In this document: in pieces, positions 25,086 through 32,553 of the stretch
Layout of the letters: each line of letters starts with the position of its first letter
Numbering within the stretch: position 1 is the first letter of the stretch
Translations under genes and position numbers: made by a program
The notes under the pieces: model-generated
The model's database searches: none
What the model was told of the DNA's origin: nothing
Seen by the model: only the letters and a program-made list of their open reading frames with translations
DNA from: JBEVJC01 sp040510375
Lineage (GTDB): Bacteria; Bacteroidota; Bacteroidia; Chitinophagales; Chitinophagaceae
Direction of reading: 5' to 3'
DNA: 64,000 bases
NCBI GenBank assembly: GCA_040510375.1
Contig: JBEVJC010000016.1
Coordinates: forward strand, 1 to 64,000

Positions 25086-27026
25086 ATGTTCCTTCAAGTT
25101 AGAACCACCATTCTCCTTTGTCTTTTAACCCTTGTTTCCATAACCGGCCTTACGCAGGATAGTCTCTTTCATAAATGGGAAGTCGGCAGCAGGAATAGCG
25201 AAGGACATGTGGAACTGGTATTCAAGTCAAAACAACATAATGGCTTCTATCTCTATGCACCCGGGCAGTCGCTGATCGATGTACCTGCCGTGAGCATAAC
25301 CTTTGCCGATTCTTCTTTAAAATCAGGAACTATTACCGGCACCGGTTCCAAAACAGAATCCATGTCAGTGGGCATTTTCGAAAATGCGAGTTTTTCGGTT
25401 AATACCGGTGATGTAAGCTGGGTGGTGCCACTTCAGGGTACAGGTCCCTGGCCATCAAAAATCCAGGGCGAACTGACGTATCATATTGGCAAGGGTGATG
25501 AGTTTTACCAGCAGGTGCTTCCTTTCACGGTAGCCATTGAAGGTGGTCAGGAAGCAACAACTTCCCGCATCCTGATTCCCACGATTGATATCGACCATCC
25601 GGTGTCCGACAGCGGTGACAATATTAAAAAACACAGCAGTTATCTCAGTATTTTTTTACTGGGTTTCCTCGGCGGACTGATTGCGCTGTTTACACCTTGT
25701 GTATTCCCGATGATCCCCCTGACAGTTTCATTTTTCACCGGTAAAAAGGGCAAGCCAGGTAAGGGCAAGGGTAGTGCGATACTGTATGGATTTTTTATTT
25801 TCCTGATATACCTGCTTATCACAGTGCCTTTCCATATTGCGGGTAAGACCAATCCTGATATCTTCAATAATATCTCCACCAATGTATGGCTGAACCTAGC
25901 ATTTTTTGTAGTGTTCGTAGTCTTTGCAATCTCGTTCTTTGGTTATTTTGATATTACACTGCCCGCTTCCTTTGCCAATAAGGCTGATGCCAAATCCGGA
26001 CTTGGGAATATTGCGGGAATATTTTTTATGGCGCTTACCCTGGCCATTGTATCCTTCTCCTGTACAGGTCCGATTCTCGGAACCCTGCTTGCTGGTGTGG
26101 CTGACGGAGGCGCGTGGCCGCTTACTGCAGGAGCTGCAGGTTTCGGGCTGGCACTGGGACTGCCGTTTGCGTTGTTTGCACTATTCCCCCACTGGCTGCA
26201 GTCGATTCCGAAATCAGGGGGCTGGATGACCGACCTCAAAGTGGTCCTGGGTTTTATTGAACTGGCACTGGCGGTAAAATTCCTGGCTAATGCAGACAAT
26301 GTGCAACAGTGGGGCATCCTGAAACGTGAAATCTTTATTGGCCTGTGGATCCTGATCGGCGCGTTAACGGTTCTGTTCCTGCTTGGGAAGATCCGCCTTT
26401 CACATAGCACGGTTCCGAAAAAATTCGGTCCGGTCCGGATAGCATTCATCATTTTATTCGGCCTGATAACTCTATATCTTATCCCGGGTCTGACCAATAC
26501 TCCGGCAGCAAGACTTTCGCTGATCAGCGGGTTTCCGCCGCCGGTTTGTTACAGTGTCTACAAAGCCCCTGTTAACTGTGATAAACCCTTACTCGATTAT
26601 GAGGAGGCGATCAGGATCGCCAAAAAAGAAAACAAACCAGTGCTGATAGATTTCACCGGATGGGCCTGTGTTAACTGCCGCCGCATGGAAGAAAAAGTAT
26701 GGACCGATCCCGCTGTGGAAAAACTAATGAAGGAGGATTTTATCCTTGTTTCCCTCTATGTGGATGAACGTACTTTATTACCAGCCAGCGAACGTCAGGT
26801 GTATACGGCAAAGAATGGATCAGAGAAAACCCTCCGGACCGTTGGTGATAAATGGACTGCTTTCCAGGTAGATAATTTTGATGCTACTTCGCAGCCACAA
26901 TATGCCATTATCAGCCCTGATGAACGGGCATTGGTAAGGACGAAGTTTTATACACCAGATGCAAGGGAATTTGAAGCCTGGCTGAAAGCGGGACTGGATG
27001 CGTATCGTAACGAATCAAAAAAATAA
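25086..27026 (+). CDS. dsbD: DsbD-type thiol:disulfide interchange protein with a cysteine-less alpha domain
   Basis: A 646-residue membrane protein that carries reductant from cytosolic thioredoxin to the periplasm. Order: signal peptide (1-23); alpha-like domain (about 25-155); CcdA-like membrane domain of eight helices (about 185-470) with Cys205 in LFTPCVFPMIPL and Cys326 in SFSCTGPILG; C-terminal thioredoxin domain with CVNC (Cys528, Cys531) in FTGWACVNCRRME. The membrane and thioredoxin cysteines are intact, but the alpha domain reads LTYHIGKGDEFYQQVLPF where the cysteine pair should be. The neighbouring small gene supplies an alpha domain with the pair. Regulation is not evident beyond the hairpin upstream. 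Confidence 0.93.
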   Translation: MFLQVRTTILLCLLTLVSITGLTQDSLFHKWEVGSRNSEGHVELVFKSKQHNGFYLYAPGQSLIDVPAVSITFADSSLKSGTITGTGSKTESMSVGIFENASFSVNTGDVSWVVPLQGTGPWPSKIQGELTYHIGKGDEFYQQVLPFTVAIEGGQEATTSRILIPTIDIDHPVSDSGDNIKKHSSYLSIFLLGFLGGLIALFTPCVFPMIPLTVSFFTGKKGKPGKGKGSAILYGFFIFLIYLLITVPFHIAGKTNPDIFNNISTNVWLNLAFFVVFVVFAISFFGYFDITLPASFANKADAKSGLGNIAGIFFMALTLAIVSFSCTGPILGTLLAGVADGGAWPLTAGAAGFGLALGLPFALFALFPHWLQSIPKSGGWMTDLKVVLGFIELALAVKFLANADNVQQWGILKREIFIGLWILIGALTVLFLLGKIRLSHSTVPKKFGPVRIAFIILFGLITLYLIPGLTNTPAARLSLISGFPPPVCYSVYKAPVNCDKPLLDYEEAIRIAKKENKPVLIDFTGWACVNCRRMEEKVWTDPAVEKLMKEDFILVSLYVDERTLLPASERQVYTAKNGSEKTLRTVGDKWTAFQVDNFDATSQPQYAIISPDERALVRTKFYTPDAREFEAWLKAGLDAYRNESKK

Positions 27027-27094
27027 TATTTCTGCCATTGCTAGCTTTAGGCTCTGAGCCGGTAAAGCGATTCACCCGTTTGGGCATCGTATGA

Positions 27095-27246
27095 AAAAAT
27101 AAAAAAACCCGTCGCGGCATGCCCGACGGGTTTCAATTTGGTGTCATTCTGTAAAAGCCTGCTACCGGCAAGCAAATGGAAACTTCGTATTAAAAAAAAG
27201 TTCCCGGACGTAGCTGGAGATACAGAATGACAATATTATTCAGCAG
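27095..27246 (-). ncRNA. Candidate small RNA of about 150 nt downstream of the sigma factor gene
   Basis: The minus strand here has no open reading frame but shows three nested helices: an outer perfect 11-bp stem (GTCATTCTGTA at 27231-27221 with TACAGAATGAC at 27153-27143), a middle GCTAC/GTAGC stem, and an inner 8-bp stem (GGGAACTT with AAGTTTCC, one G-U). A terminator hairpin follows directly. A promoter-like pair lies just upstream. It could be an independent small RNA or be cut from the sigma factor mRNA 3' end. Its family is not recognised; it lacks the hallmark motifs of tmRNA, RNase P RNA and SRP RNA. Confidence 0.6.
27105..27133. terminator. Bidirectional terminator between dsbD and the sigma factor/sRNA unit
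   Basis: A perfect 10-bp stem (AAACCCGTCG with CGACGGGTTT, 9-nt loop). On the minus strand it runs into seven T, an A and six more T, an excellent terminator for the small RNA candidate and the sigma gene. On the plus strand the T-tract is shorter, so it would end dsbD less tightly. Confidence 0.85.
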
Positions 27247-27251
27247 CTGTG

Positions 27252-27283
27252 CAAAGATAAATTATAACGGATTACAGGGCAAT
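27252..27283 (-). promoter_or_regulatory. Candidate promoter of the 27.1-kb small RNA
   Basis: On the minus strand ATTG (27283-27280), a 20-bp spacer and TATCTTTG (27259-27252) match the Bacteroidota -33/-7 promoter. The -33 part lies inside the last codons of the sigma factor gene. Predicted start of transcription is near 27246. Confidence 0.6.
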
Positions 27284-27853
27284 TTGTTTTTGAACCATCA
27301 ATTTTCTCAGATTGATCAGTCCGTAACGCATCCGGCCAAGTGCGGTGTTGATGCTGCAGTTGGTAGCTGCTGCAATTTCTTTAAAACTCATATCAGCATA
27401 ATGACGAAGAATGATGACTTCGCGCTGGTCTTCCGGTAAACGGTCGAGCATATCGCGGACGCGGCTATGGCTTTGTCTCTTCATCATAACTGTTTCAGCA
27501 CTGTCTTCCGAAAAATTCAGTACTTCAAAAATGTCCTTGTCTTCGCTGTTACGGATAATCGGCGTTCTTTTAACCTTGCGGAAATGGTCAACGCAGAGGT
27601 TGTGGGCAATTCGTCCTGCCCATGGAAGAAATTTTCCTTCTTCAGTATAACGTCCACTGCGCATCGTATCAATGATGCGGATGAACGCGTCCTGGAAAAT
27701 ATCTTCTGCCAGGTATTTATCCTTTACAAGAAAAAGAATAGAACTGAACAGTTTGTCTTTGTGACGTAATACAAGCACTTCAAGGGCCTCAAGATGGCCA
27801 TCCTGAAACAAGTGTATTAACTCGTTGTCGGTTTTTTTGCTGAAAGCTTTCAT
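27272..27853 (-). CDS. ECF-type RNA polymerase sigma factor
   Basis: A 193-residue sigma-70 family factor with region 2 (YLAEDIFQDAFIRIIDTMRSG, and FLPWAGRIAHNLCVDHFRK) and region 4 (LPEDQREVIILRHYADMSFKEIAAATNCSINTALGR in short blocks) joined by a linker. It directs RNA polymerase to its own promoter set. No anti-sigma gene, TonB receptor or FecR homologue is adjacent, so control by a partner protein is not shown here. The start has a Shine-Dalgarno-like AGGAG four bases upstream, which is unusual for this genome. The target set is unknown. Confidence 0.92.
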   Translation of the reverse strand: MKAFSKKTDNELIHLFQDGHLEALEVLVLRHKDKLFSSILFLVKDKYLAEDIFQDAFIRIIDTMRSGRYTEEGKFLPWAGRIAHNLCVDHFRKVKRTPIIRNSEDKDIFEVLNFSEDSAETVMMKRQSHSRVRDMLDRLPEDQREVIILRHYADMSFKEIAAATNCSINTALGRMRYGLINLRKLMVQKQIAL

Positions 27854-28102
27854 AATACTCCTAAGGTTAAGCTGGTTAAATGGATATTGGTTATGGTCGA
27901 ACTGGAAAAACAGGAAAAGGTAAAGTGTAGAGTATTATGCTATAGGCGGGGTTGTTTTTGGTTTTGGCATATTATTTTGGATATTGGATAATAAAAATAG
28001 GGCATTTCGCGATACCACCAAACAATATACGTAAGCTTAGCCGTAATTTGTTTTAAAAGAAATGTTAATAGTATTCCCTGGAGTTCGCATTGGATAAGGC
28101 TT

Positions 28103-28110
28103 TACCTTTG
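28103..28110 (+). promoter_or_regulatory. Candidate -7 box of uvrA in the 268-bp divergent gap
   Basis: TACCTTTG matches TAnnTTTG and ends 11 bp before the uvrA ATG, implying a leader of only about five bases. The -33 position 20 bp upstream (CCTG) matches half of TTTG. I see no other gene or structure in 27854-28121. Confidence 0.45.
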
Positions 28111-28121
28111 CACGGCATATA

Positions 28122-30968
28122 ATGGAAAAAACAAAAACAGGGAAGAATCCCGCTACGGCAAAGACCGTAAATCCCGCAGAAAATATCCAGATCAGGGGCG
28201 CGAAAGTCCATAATCTGAAGAATATTTCTGTGGAAATCCCTCGTAATAAGTTCATTGTGGTTACGGGAGTCTCCGGTTCCGGAAAATCCTCCCTGACCAT
28301 CGATACCCTTTATGCAGAGGGCCAGCGCCGGTATGCTGAAAGCCTGAGTGCGTATGCCCGCCAGTTCCTCAATCGCATGGATAAGCCAGACGTGGATTAT
28401 ATTAAGGGTTTATGCCCTGCGATTGCCATTGAACAAAAAGTCATTACCCGCACACCCCGGAGTACCGTTGGAAGTATGACGGAAATTTACGATTACCTGC
28501 GACTTTTATACGCAAGGATCGGTAAAACCATCTCCCCCGTGTCGGGAAGGGAAGTGAAGAAGGATGATGTGAAGGATGTGGTGGATGCGATCCTCAAAAT
28601 GAAGGACGGCGACAAGGTATTTATCCTGGCTATTTTTCGTCAGCATAAAAACCGCGAAACGCGTGAAGAGTTAAATATCCTGGCCCAGAAAGGGTTTTCC
28701 AGGATGTATCTCAATGGTCAGATCCTCCGGATTGAAGAGCTGCAGGAAATGGATGATAAAACCCTTAAATCCCATTTTAAAACAAAATCAAAACCCGGAA
28801 GTCCGCTGGCGGGTGGAGGGATCCTGGTTGACCGGATCGTTAAAAAAGATTTTGATGAAGATGATATCCATCGGATATCTGATTCTATCGGTACTGCCTT
28901 TTATGAAGGGGAGGGTGATATGTATCTCGAAGTGAATGGTGAAAAAATACTTCATTTCAATAACCGGTTTGAGCTGGATGAAATGGTTTTTGAAGAACCG
29001 GTACCCAACCTGTTTTCATTTAATAATCCCTTTGGGGCATGCCCAACCTGCGAAGGATTCAGCCAGGTGCTTGGGATCGATACGGACCTGGTTATACCCG
29101 ATCGCCGTTTAAGCGTTTTTGATGGTGCGGTTGCACCATGGAAGGGCGAAAAACTGGGGCTATGGCGTGAAGCGTTTATCAAGGCTGCAAAAAAAACAGA
29201 CTTTCCTGTTCACAAGCCCATTAGTGATCTTACTGCCAAACAACTTGATGTACTCTGGAAAGGCAACGAACATGTGAATGGCATCAATGCATTTTTCCGG
29301 GAAGTTGAACAGAATCTTTATAAAGTCCAGTACCGTGTTCTGCTCAGCCGTTACCGTGGCCGCACGCTTTGTCCGGATTGTAATGGATACCGGCTGCGTC
29401 CCGAAGCCCTGTATGTTCAGGTAAGGGGTAAACATATCGGTGAACTGAGTTCACTGCCCGTAAAAGAACTGAAACCCTGGTTCGATGAACTGGAGGCCAA
29501 TCTTTCTGAACAGGACAAACAGATCGGCAAACGTATTTTACTTGAACTGTCCAACCGGCTGAAAACCTTGATGGATGTGGGTCTTGGTTACCTTACTATC
29601 AGTCGCCTCGCCAATAGCCTGAGCGGTGGCGAAAGCCAGCGGATCCAGTTGACAAGGAGCCTGGGCAGCAATCTGACCGACTCGTTATATATCCTTGATG
29701 AACCCTCTATTGGTCTGCATTCAAGAGATACCACCAACCTGATCCGTGTGCTGAAGGAATTACGTGATCTTGGAAATACAGTAGTGGTGGTGGAGCATGA
29801 TGAGATGATGATGCGGGAAGCCGATCATATTATCGACATGGGACCACTGGCATCACATCTTGGTGGAGAAGTGATTGCCGAAGGCAATTATGACGAGATC
29901 GTTTCCAATCCGAAAAGTCTTACCGGTAAATATCTCAGCGGCGAATTTTCTATTGACCCGCCAAAGACCCTGCGTAAATGGACAAGGTCGATTACAGTAG
30001 AAGGTGCCCGGCAAAATAACCTGCAGGACATAACGGTTGAATTTCCACTGAACGTCCTGTGTGTAGTCAGTGGTGTAAGCGGTAGCGGAAAGACCACATT
30101 GGTTAAACAGATCCTGTATCCCGCACTCAGGAAGATCAAGGGTGAGTTTGGGGACAAGATTGGTTTTCATAAAGCAGTCACCGGTGATATTGAAAGTATT
30201 TCGCAGATCGAAATGATTGATCAGAATCCCATTGGTAAATCATCGCGAAGTAACCCGGTTACCTATATCAAGGCCTACGATGAAATAAGGGATCTCTATG
30301 CCAGCCAGCCCCTGAGTAAGATGCGTGGCTTCCAGCCCAAACATTTTTCATTTAATGTGGATGGGGGCAGATGTGATACCTGTAAGGGTGAGGGCGAACA
30401 GGTGGTTGAAATGCAGTTCCTGGCAGATGTACACCTGACCTGTGAAACCTGTGGCGGAAAAAGATTCAAGGAAGAAGTGCTCGAGGTGAAATACAAAGAC
30501 AAAAGTATTTACGATGTACTGGATATGAGTGTTGATGAAGCGATAGATTTTTTCTATGACGAAAAATCACTTACCAGGGCAATCGGACCACTGAGCGATG
30601 TTGGTCTTGGTTATATAAAACTGGGACAATCTTCCGATACCTTATCGGGCGGTGAAGCGCAACGGGTGAAACTAGCTTCTTTCCTGGGAAAAGGAAAGAA
30701 CACCAATAAGATCCTGTTCATCTTTGATGAACCAACAACGGGTCTGCATTTTCATGATATCAAAAAACTGCTCACTTCGTTCAATGCGCTGATCGAGCAG
30801 GGTCATTCCATCCTGGTGATCGAACATAATACCGATGTAATCCGGAGTGCCGACTGGCTCATCGATCTTGGTCCGGAAGCGGGCGATGGCGGTGGTACTG
30901 TTGTGTATGCAGGTAAGCCGGAGGGTATTAAAAAGGTAAAGGCCAGTCATACAGGTGCTTTTCTTTAG
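28122..30968 (+). CDS. uvrA: Excinuclease ABC subunit A
   Basis: A 948-residue double ABC ATPase that finds bulky DNA lesions and loads UvrB. Walker A motifs are GVSGSGKS (49-56) and, in the second half, GVSGSGKT; signature motifs are LSGGESQRIQL and LSGGEAQRVKL. The C-terminal zinc module is complete (RCDTCKG and LTCETCGG). The first zinc module is incomplete: the ACPTCEG half is present near residue 307, but the other CxxC is replaced by RFELDEMVFEEP. I recall the same replacement in other Bacteroidota UvrA proteins, so it is probably a lineage trait. The linker between ATPase halves carries LCPDCNGYRL. UvrB is not in the window. Confidence 0.97.
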   Translation: MEKTKTGKNPATAKTVNPAENIQIRGAKVHNLKNISVEIPRNKFIVVTGVSGSGKSSLTIDTLYAEGQRRYAESLSAYARQFLNRMDKPDVDYIKGLCPAIAIEQKVITRTPRSTVGSMTEIYDYLRLLYARIGKTISPVSGREVKKDDVKDVVDAILKMKDGDKVFILAIFRQHKNRETREELNILAQKGFSRMYLNGQILRIEELQEMDDKTLKSHFKTKSKPGSPLAGGGILVDRIVKKDFDEDDIHRISDSIGTAFYEGEGDMYLEVNGEKILHFNNRFELDEMVFEEPVPNLFSFNNPFGACPTCEGFSQVLGIDTDLVIPDRRLSVFDGAVAPWKGEKLGLWREAFIKAAKKTDFPVHKPISDLTAKQLDVLWKGNEHVNGINAFFREVEQNLYKVQYRVLLSRYRGRTLCPDCNGYRLRPEALYVQVRGKHIGELSSLPVKELKPWFDELEANLSEQDKQIGKRILLELSNRLKTLMDVGLGYLTISRLANSLSGGESQRIQLTRSLGSNLTDSLYILDEPSIGLHSRDTTNLIRVLKELRDLGNTVVVVEHDEMMMREADHIIDMGPLASHLGGEVIAEGNYDEIVSNPKSLTGKYLSGEFSIDPPKTLRKWTRSITVEGARQNNLQDITVEFPLNVLCVVSGVSGSGKTTLVKQILYPALRKIKGEFGDKIGFHKAVTGDIESISQIEMIDQNPIGKSSRSNPVTYIKAYDEIRDLYASQPLSKMRGFQPKHFSFNVDGGRCDTCKGEGEQVVEMQFLADVHLTCETCGGKRFKEEVLEVKYKDKSIYDVLDMSVDEAIDFFYDEKSLTRAIGPLSDVGLGYIKLGQSSDTLSGGEAQRVKLASFLGKGKNTNKILFIFDEPTTGLHFHDIKKLLTSFNALIEQGHSILVIEHNTDVIRSADWLIDLGPEAGDGGGTVVYAGKPEGIKKVKASHTGAFL

Positions 30969-31002
30969 TTCGGGGCCGTCCGGATTTTTATTTTTACAAA
31001 TA

Positions 31003-31034
31003 CTTGCAGGTACGGAAGCGGAAGAATAGATTTG
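31003..31034 (+). promoter_or_regulatory. Candidate promoter of the plus-strand small RNA after uvrA
   Basis: CTTG (31003-31006), a 20-bp spacer and TAGATTTG (31027-31034) fit the Bacteroidota -33/-7 promoter. Predicted start of transcription is near 31040, 70 bp past the uvrA stop. Confidence 0.6.
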
Positions 31035-31039
31035 CCTCC

Positions 31040-31246
31040 TGCCTTAACAGGTATCCAATCCCCCTGATTTCCGTTCCAACATCCATCAACTTTTCAACGA
31101 ACAGGTAATGACCGTATTCGCGTAAGCGGATCGGGCCGGATTACTATGTGAATGTATAGTCCCTCCCGGGGACAGACGAGTAGTATGTGAGAGTACTTTA
31201 CAGAGACAGGGGAGCCTCCCTCAGATGGGGGAGGTCCCATTTTTTT
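31040..31246 (+). ncRNA. Candidate structured small RNA of about 205 nt after uvrA
   Basis: Bounded by a promoter-like pair and a strong terminator, with no frame longer than a few codons. Several local helices can be drawn: CCTG/CAGG near the 5' end; TTCGC-GTAA-GCGGA, a 5-bp stem closed by a GNRA-type tetraloop, nested inside GTAAT/ATTAC; GTCCC/GGGAC around TCCCG; and AGTA/TACT before the terminator. I do not recognise a known family. The alternative is simply a long uvrA 3' untranslated region. Confidence 0.55.
31210..31246 (+). terminator. Rho-independent terminator of the plus-strand small RNA / uvrA
   Basis: GGGA-CCTCCC pairs with GGGAGG-TCCC (10 bp with one bulged G) around an 8-nt loop and is followed by ATTTTTTT. 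Confidence 0.85.
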
Positions 31247-31255
31247 CCGGCCGGC

Positions 31256-31284
31256 AAATAAAAAAACCCATCCTCGGGGATGGG
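31256..31284 (-). terminator. Minus-strand terminator facing the plus-strand one
   Basis: CCCATCC and GGATGGG form a perfect 7-bp stem with a TCGG loop. On the minus strand it is followed by seven T and ATTT. It would stop transcripts coming from the minus-strand small RNA promoter if they pass the first stop signal. Confidence 0.75.
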
Positions 31285-31406
31285 CTGAACGTTACTGTTA
31301 TGAATGAAAGAGGTAATGCGGAATTAAAAGGTAAGGTTGAATGGTTTGGTCAGCGTACACACGTTGGCTTCAATGGAACAACGGAGTTTAAAAACGGGTC
31401 ATGGTT
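31285..31406. other. A+T-rich spacer with no supported gene
   Basis: Part of the 824-bp gap between uvrA and the response regulator. The plus-strand reading frame that crosses it (31225-31665) starts inside a terminator, has no family resemblance and overlaps the minus-strand small RNA candidate, so I do not call it. The rest of the gap, 31566-31792, holds only the upstream region of the response regulator, including the palindrome TACTATAGTA. Confidence 0.6.
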
Positions 31407-31530
31407 AAAAAAAATTAGAAAGTTGATCTGGGGAGCGATCGGTCTTTGGTTTTGGATAGGATTGGAAAAAAATTTGCTGGACGGTTTGGACATTGGATGG
31501 AACGACTCGTATCCTTGCATCAACTTTCTG
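31407..31530 (-). ncRNA. Candidate small RNA of about 120 nt, possibly 6S-like
   Basis: On the minus strand the predicted transcript begins CAGAAAGTTGAT and ends ATCAACTTTCT-AA-TTTTTTTT. The 11-bp perfect inverted repeat (31529-31519 with 31427-31417) closes the whole molecule, and the T8 run makes the same stem a terminator. A promoter-like pair ends four bases before the stem. The interior is C-rich and open, with a possible GAG/CUC - UCG/CGA helix. Size and the single closing stem recall the 6S-Flavo family of Bacteroidota, but I cannot confirm a family match. It has no open reading frame of note. Confidence 0.65.
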
Positions 31531-31533
31531 AAA

Positions 31534-31565
31534 CAAAAATATATCCACATTCCAATGTTAACAAG
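31534..31565 (-). promoter_or_regulatory. Candidate promoter of the minus-strand small RNA
   Basis: On the minus strand CTTG (31565-31562), a 20-bp spacer and TATTTTTG (31541-31534). The expected start of transcription, five to seven bases downstream, falls on the first base of the closing stem of the RNA. Confidence 0.65.
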
Positions 31566-31792
31566 AGCACAAACTCTCTTTCTCTGTACATCGGAAAATA
31601 CATTTCAGACCGTAGATAAACCTTTTTTCTCCGCGTATTTGCCCCTTTTGCAAAAGGTAAACTAACGTTAAAATTAGCTGGTACTTTCCACAGGCTGTAA
31701 ATCAAGTACTTCTACTATAGTACAAGAAGCGGGAATTTTACATCTTGCATCAGGAATTAACTGATAAAATCCTATAATACCAATATCAACCC

Positions 31793-32467
31793 ATGAAAAA
31801 TCACGAGCCTAACGCTGTAATTAAAGTAGCAATTGCTGATGACCACGCGCTTTTCCGGACAGGTGTAAAGACTTCTTTGTCAAGCCGTAAGGACATACAG
31901 ATGGTAGCAGAAGCTGAAAATGGAATGCAGCTGTTGAACTTGCTCCGACACATCCAGCCTGATGTAGTTCTCCTTGACATCCAGATGCCAATCATGGATG
32001 GACTCACCACCTTACCTGAGATCAAAAAACTTTATCCGAATGTAAAAGTGATCATGTTATCGATGCATAACGATCATTCTGTGATTTCAAGGATGATGGA
32101 GATAGGGGCGAATTCCTACCTTACAAAGGAATCAGGATCTGAAATGATTTATGATGCTATACGTACGGTGTACGAACAGGATTTCTTCTTCAACGATCTG
32201 ACTAATAAGGCACTTCTCAGTGGTTTACGTACAAAACGTGTGGTGGAATCGTCCATGCCGCAGGATGTGCAACTGACCGACAAGGAAATTACCATCCTGA
32301 AACTGATGTGCGATGAAAAGAGCACCAAGGAGATTGCAGATATCGTGGATCTCAGTCCCCGGACTGTGGAAGCGATCAGGGATAAATTAAAAACCAAGAC
32401 CGGAACCAAGTCAATGGCGGGTCTTGTTATGTATGCCGTAAAGGCAGGCCTGGTAGAACAGGCATAA
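31793..32467 (+). CDS. NarL/LuxR-type response regulator, orphan
   Basis: A 224-residue two-component regulator. The receiver domain (about 10-125) has the acidic pair ADD near residue 16, the phosphoacceptor Asp62 in VVLLDIQMP, and a conserved KES with Lys near 113 (SYLTKESGS). A LuxR-type helix-turn-helix follows (LTDKEITILKLMCDEKSTKEI and DLSPRTVEAIRDKLKTK in order), residues about 155-215. No histidine kinase is next to it, so the partner must be elsewhere. Its own terminator follows at 32497. The 127-bp upstream region ends against the minus-strand small RNA promoter, so the two could share a regulator. Confidence 0.95.
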   Translation: MKNHEPNAVIKVAIADDHALFRTGVKTSLSSRKDIQMVAEAENGMQLLNLLRHIQPDVVLLDIQMPIMDGLTTLPEIKKLYPNVKVIMLSMHNDHSVISRMMEIGANSYLTKESGSEMIYDAIRTVYEQDFFFNDLTNKALLSGLRTKRVVESSMPQDVQLTDKEITILKLMCDEKSTKEIADIVDLSPRTVEAIRDKLKTKTGTKSMAGLVMYAVKAGLVEQA

Positions 32468-32496
32468 TAACGATTGCATGACTAATTGCTTATTAA

Positions 32497-32526
32497 CTCA
32501 TCCAGCGAAAGCGGATGGGTTTTTTT
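32497..32526 (+). terminator. Rho-independent terminator of the response regulator
   Basis: CTCATCC pairs with GGATGGG (one G-U) and an inner GC-GAAA-GC tetraloop stem stacks on it; a run of seven T follows. The ATG at 32515 lies inside this stem. Confidence 0.85.
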
Positions 32527-32553
32527 ATGGGCTTTCCCGTAGTTTTATCCGCA

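Noticed and set aside
31225..31665. A 146-codon plus-strand frame with KGKVEWFGQRTHVGF, which recalls a cold-shock domain start.
   Set aside because: The resemblance stops after a few residues, the start lies in a terminator, and the frame runs antisense through the small RNA candidate and its promoter.
32515..32553. Earlier ATG for the class IV PLP enzyme.
   Set aside because: It lies inside the terminator stem of the response regulator and adds 13 residues that are not like the family.
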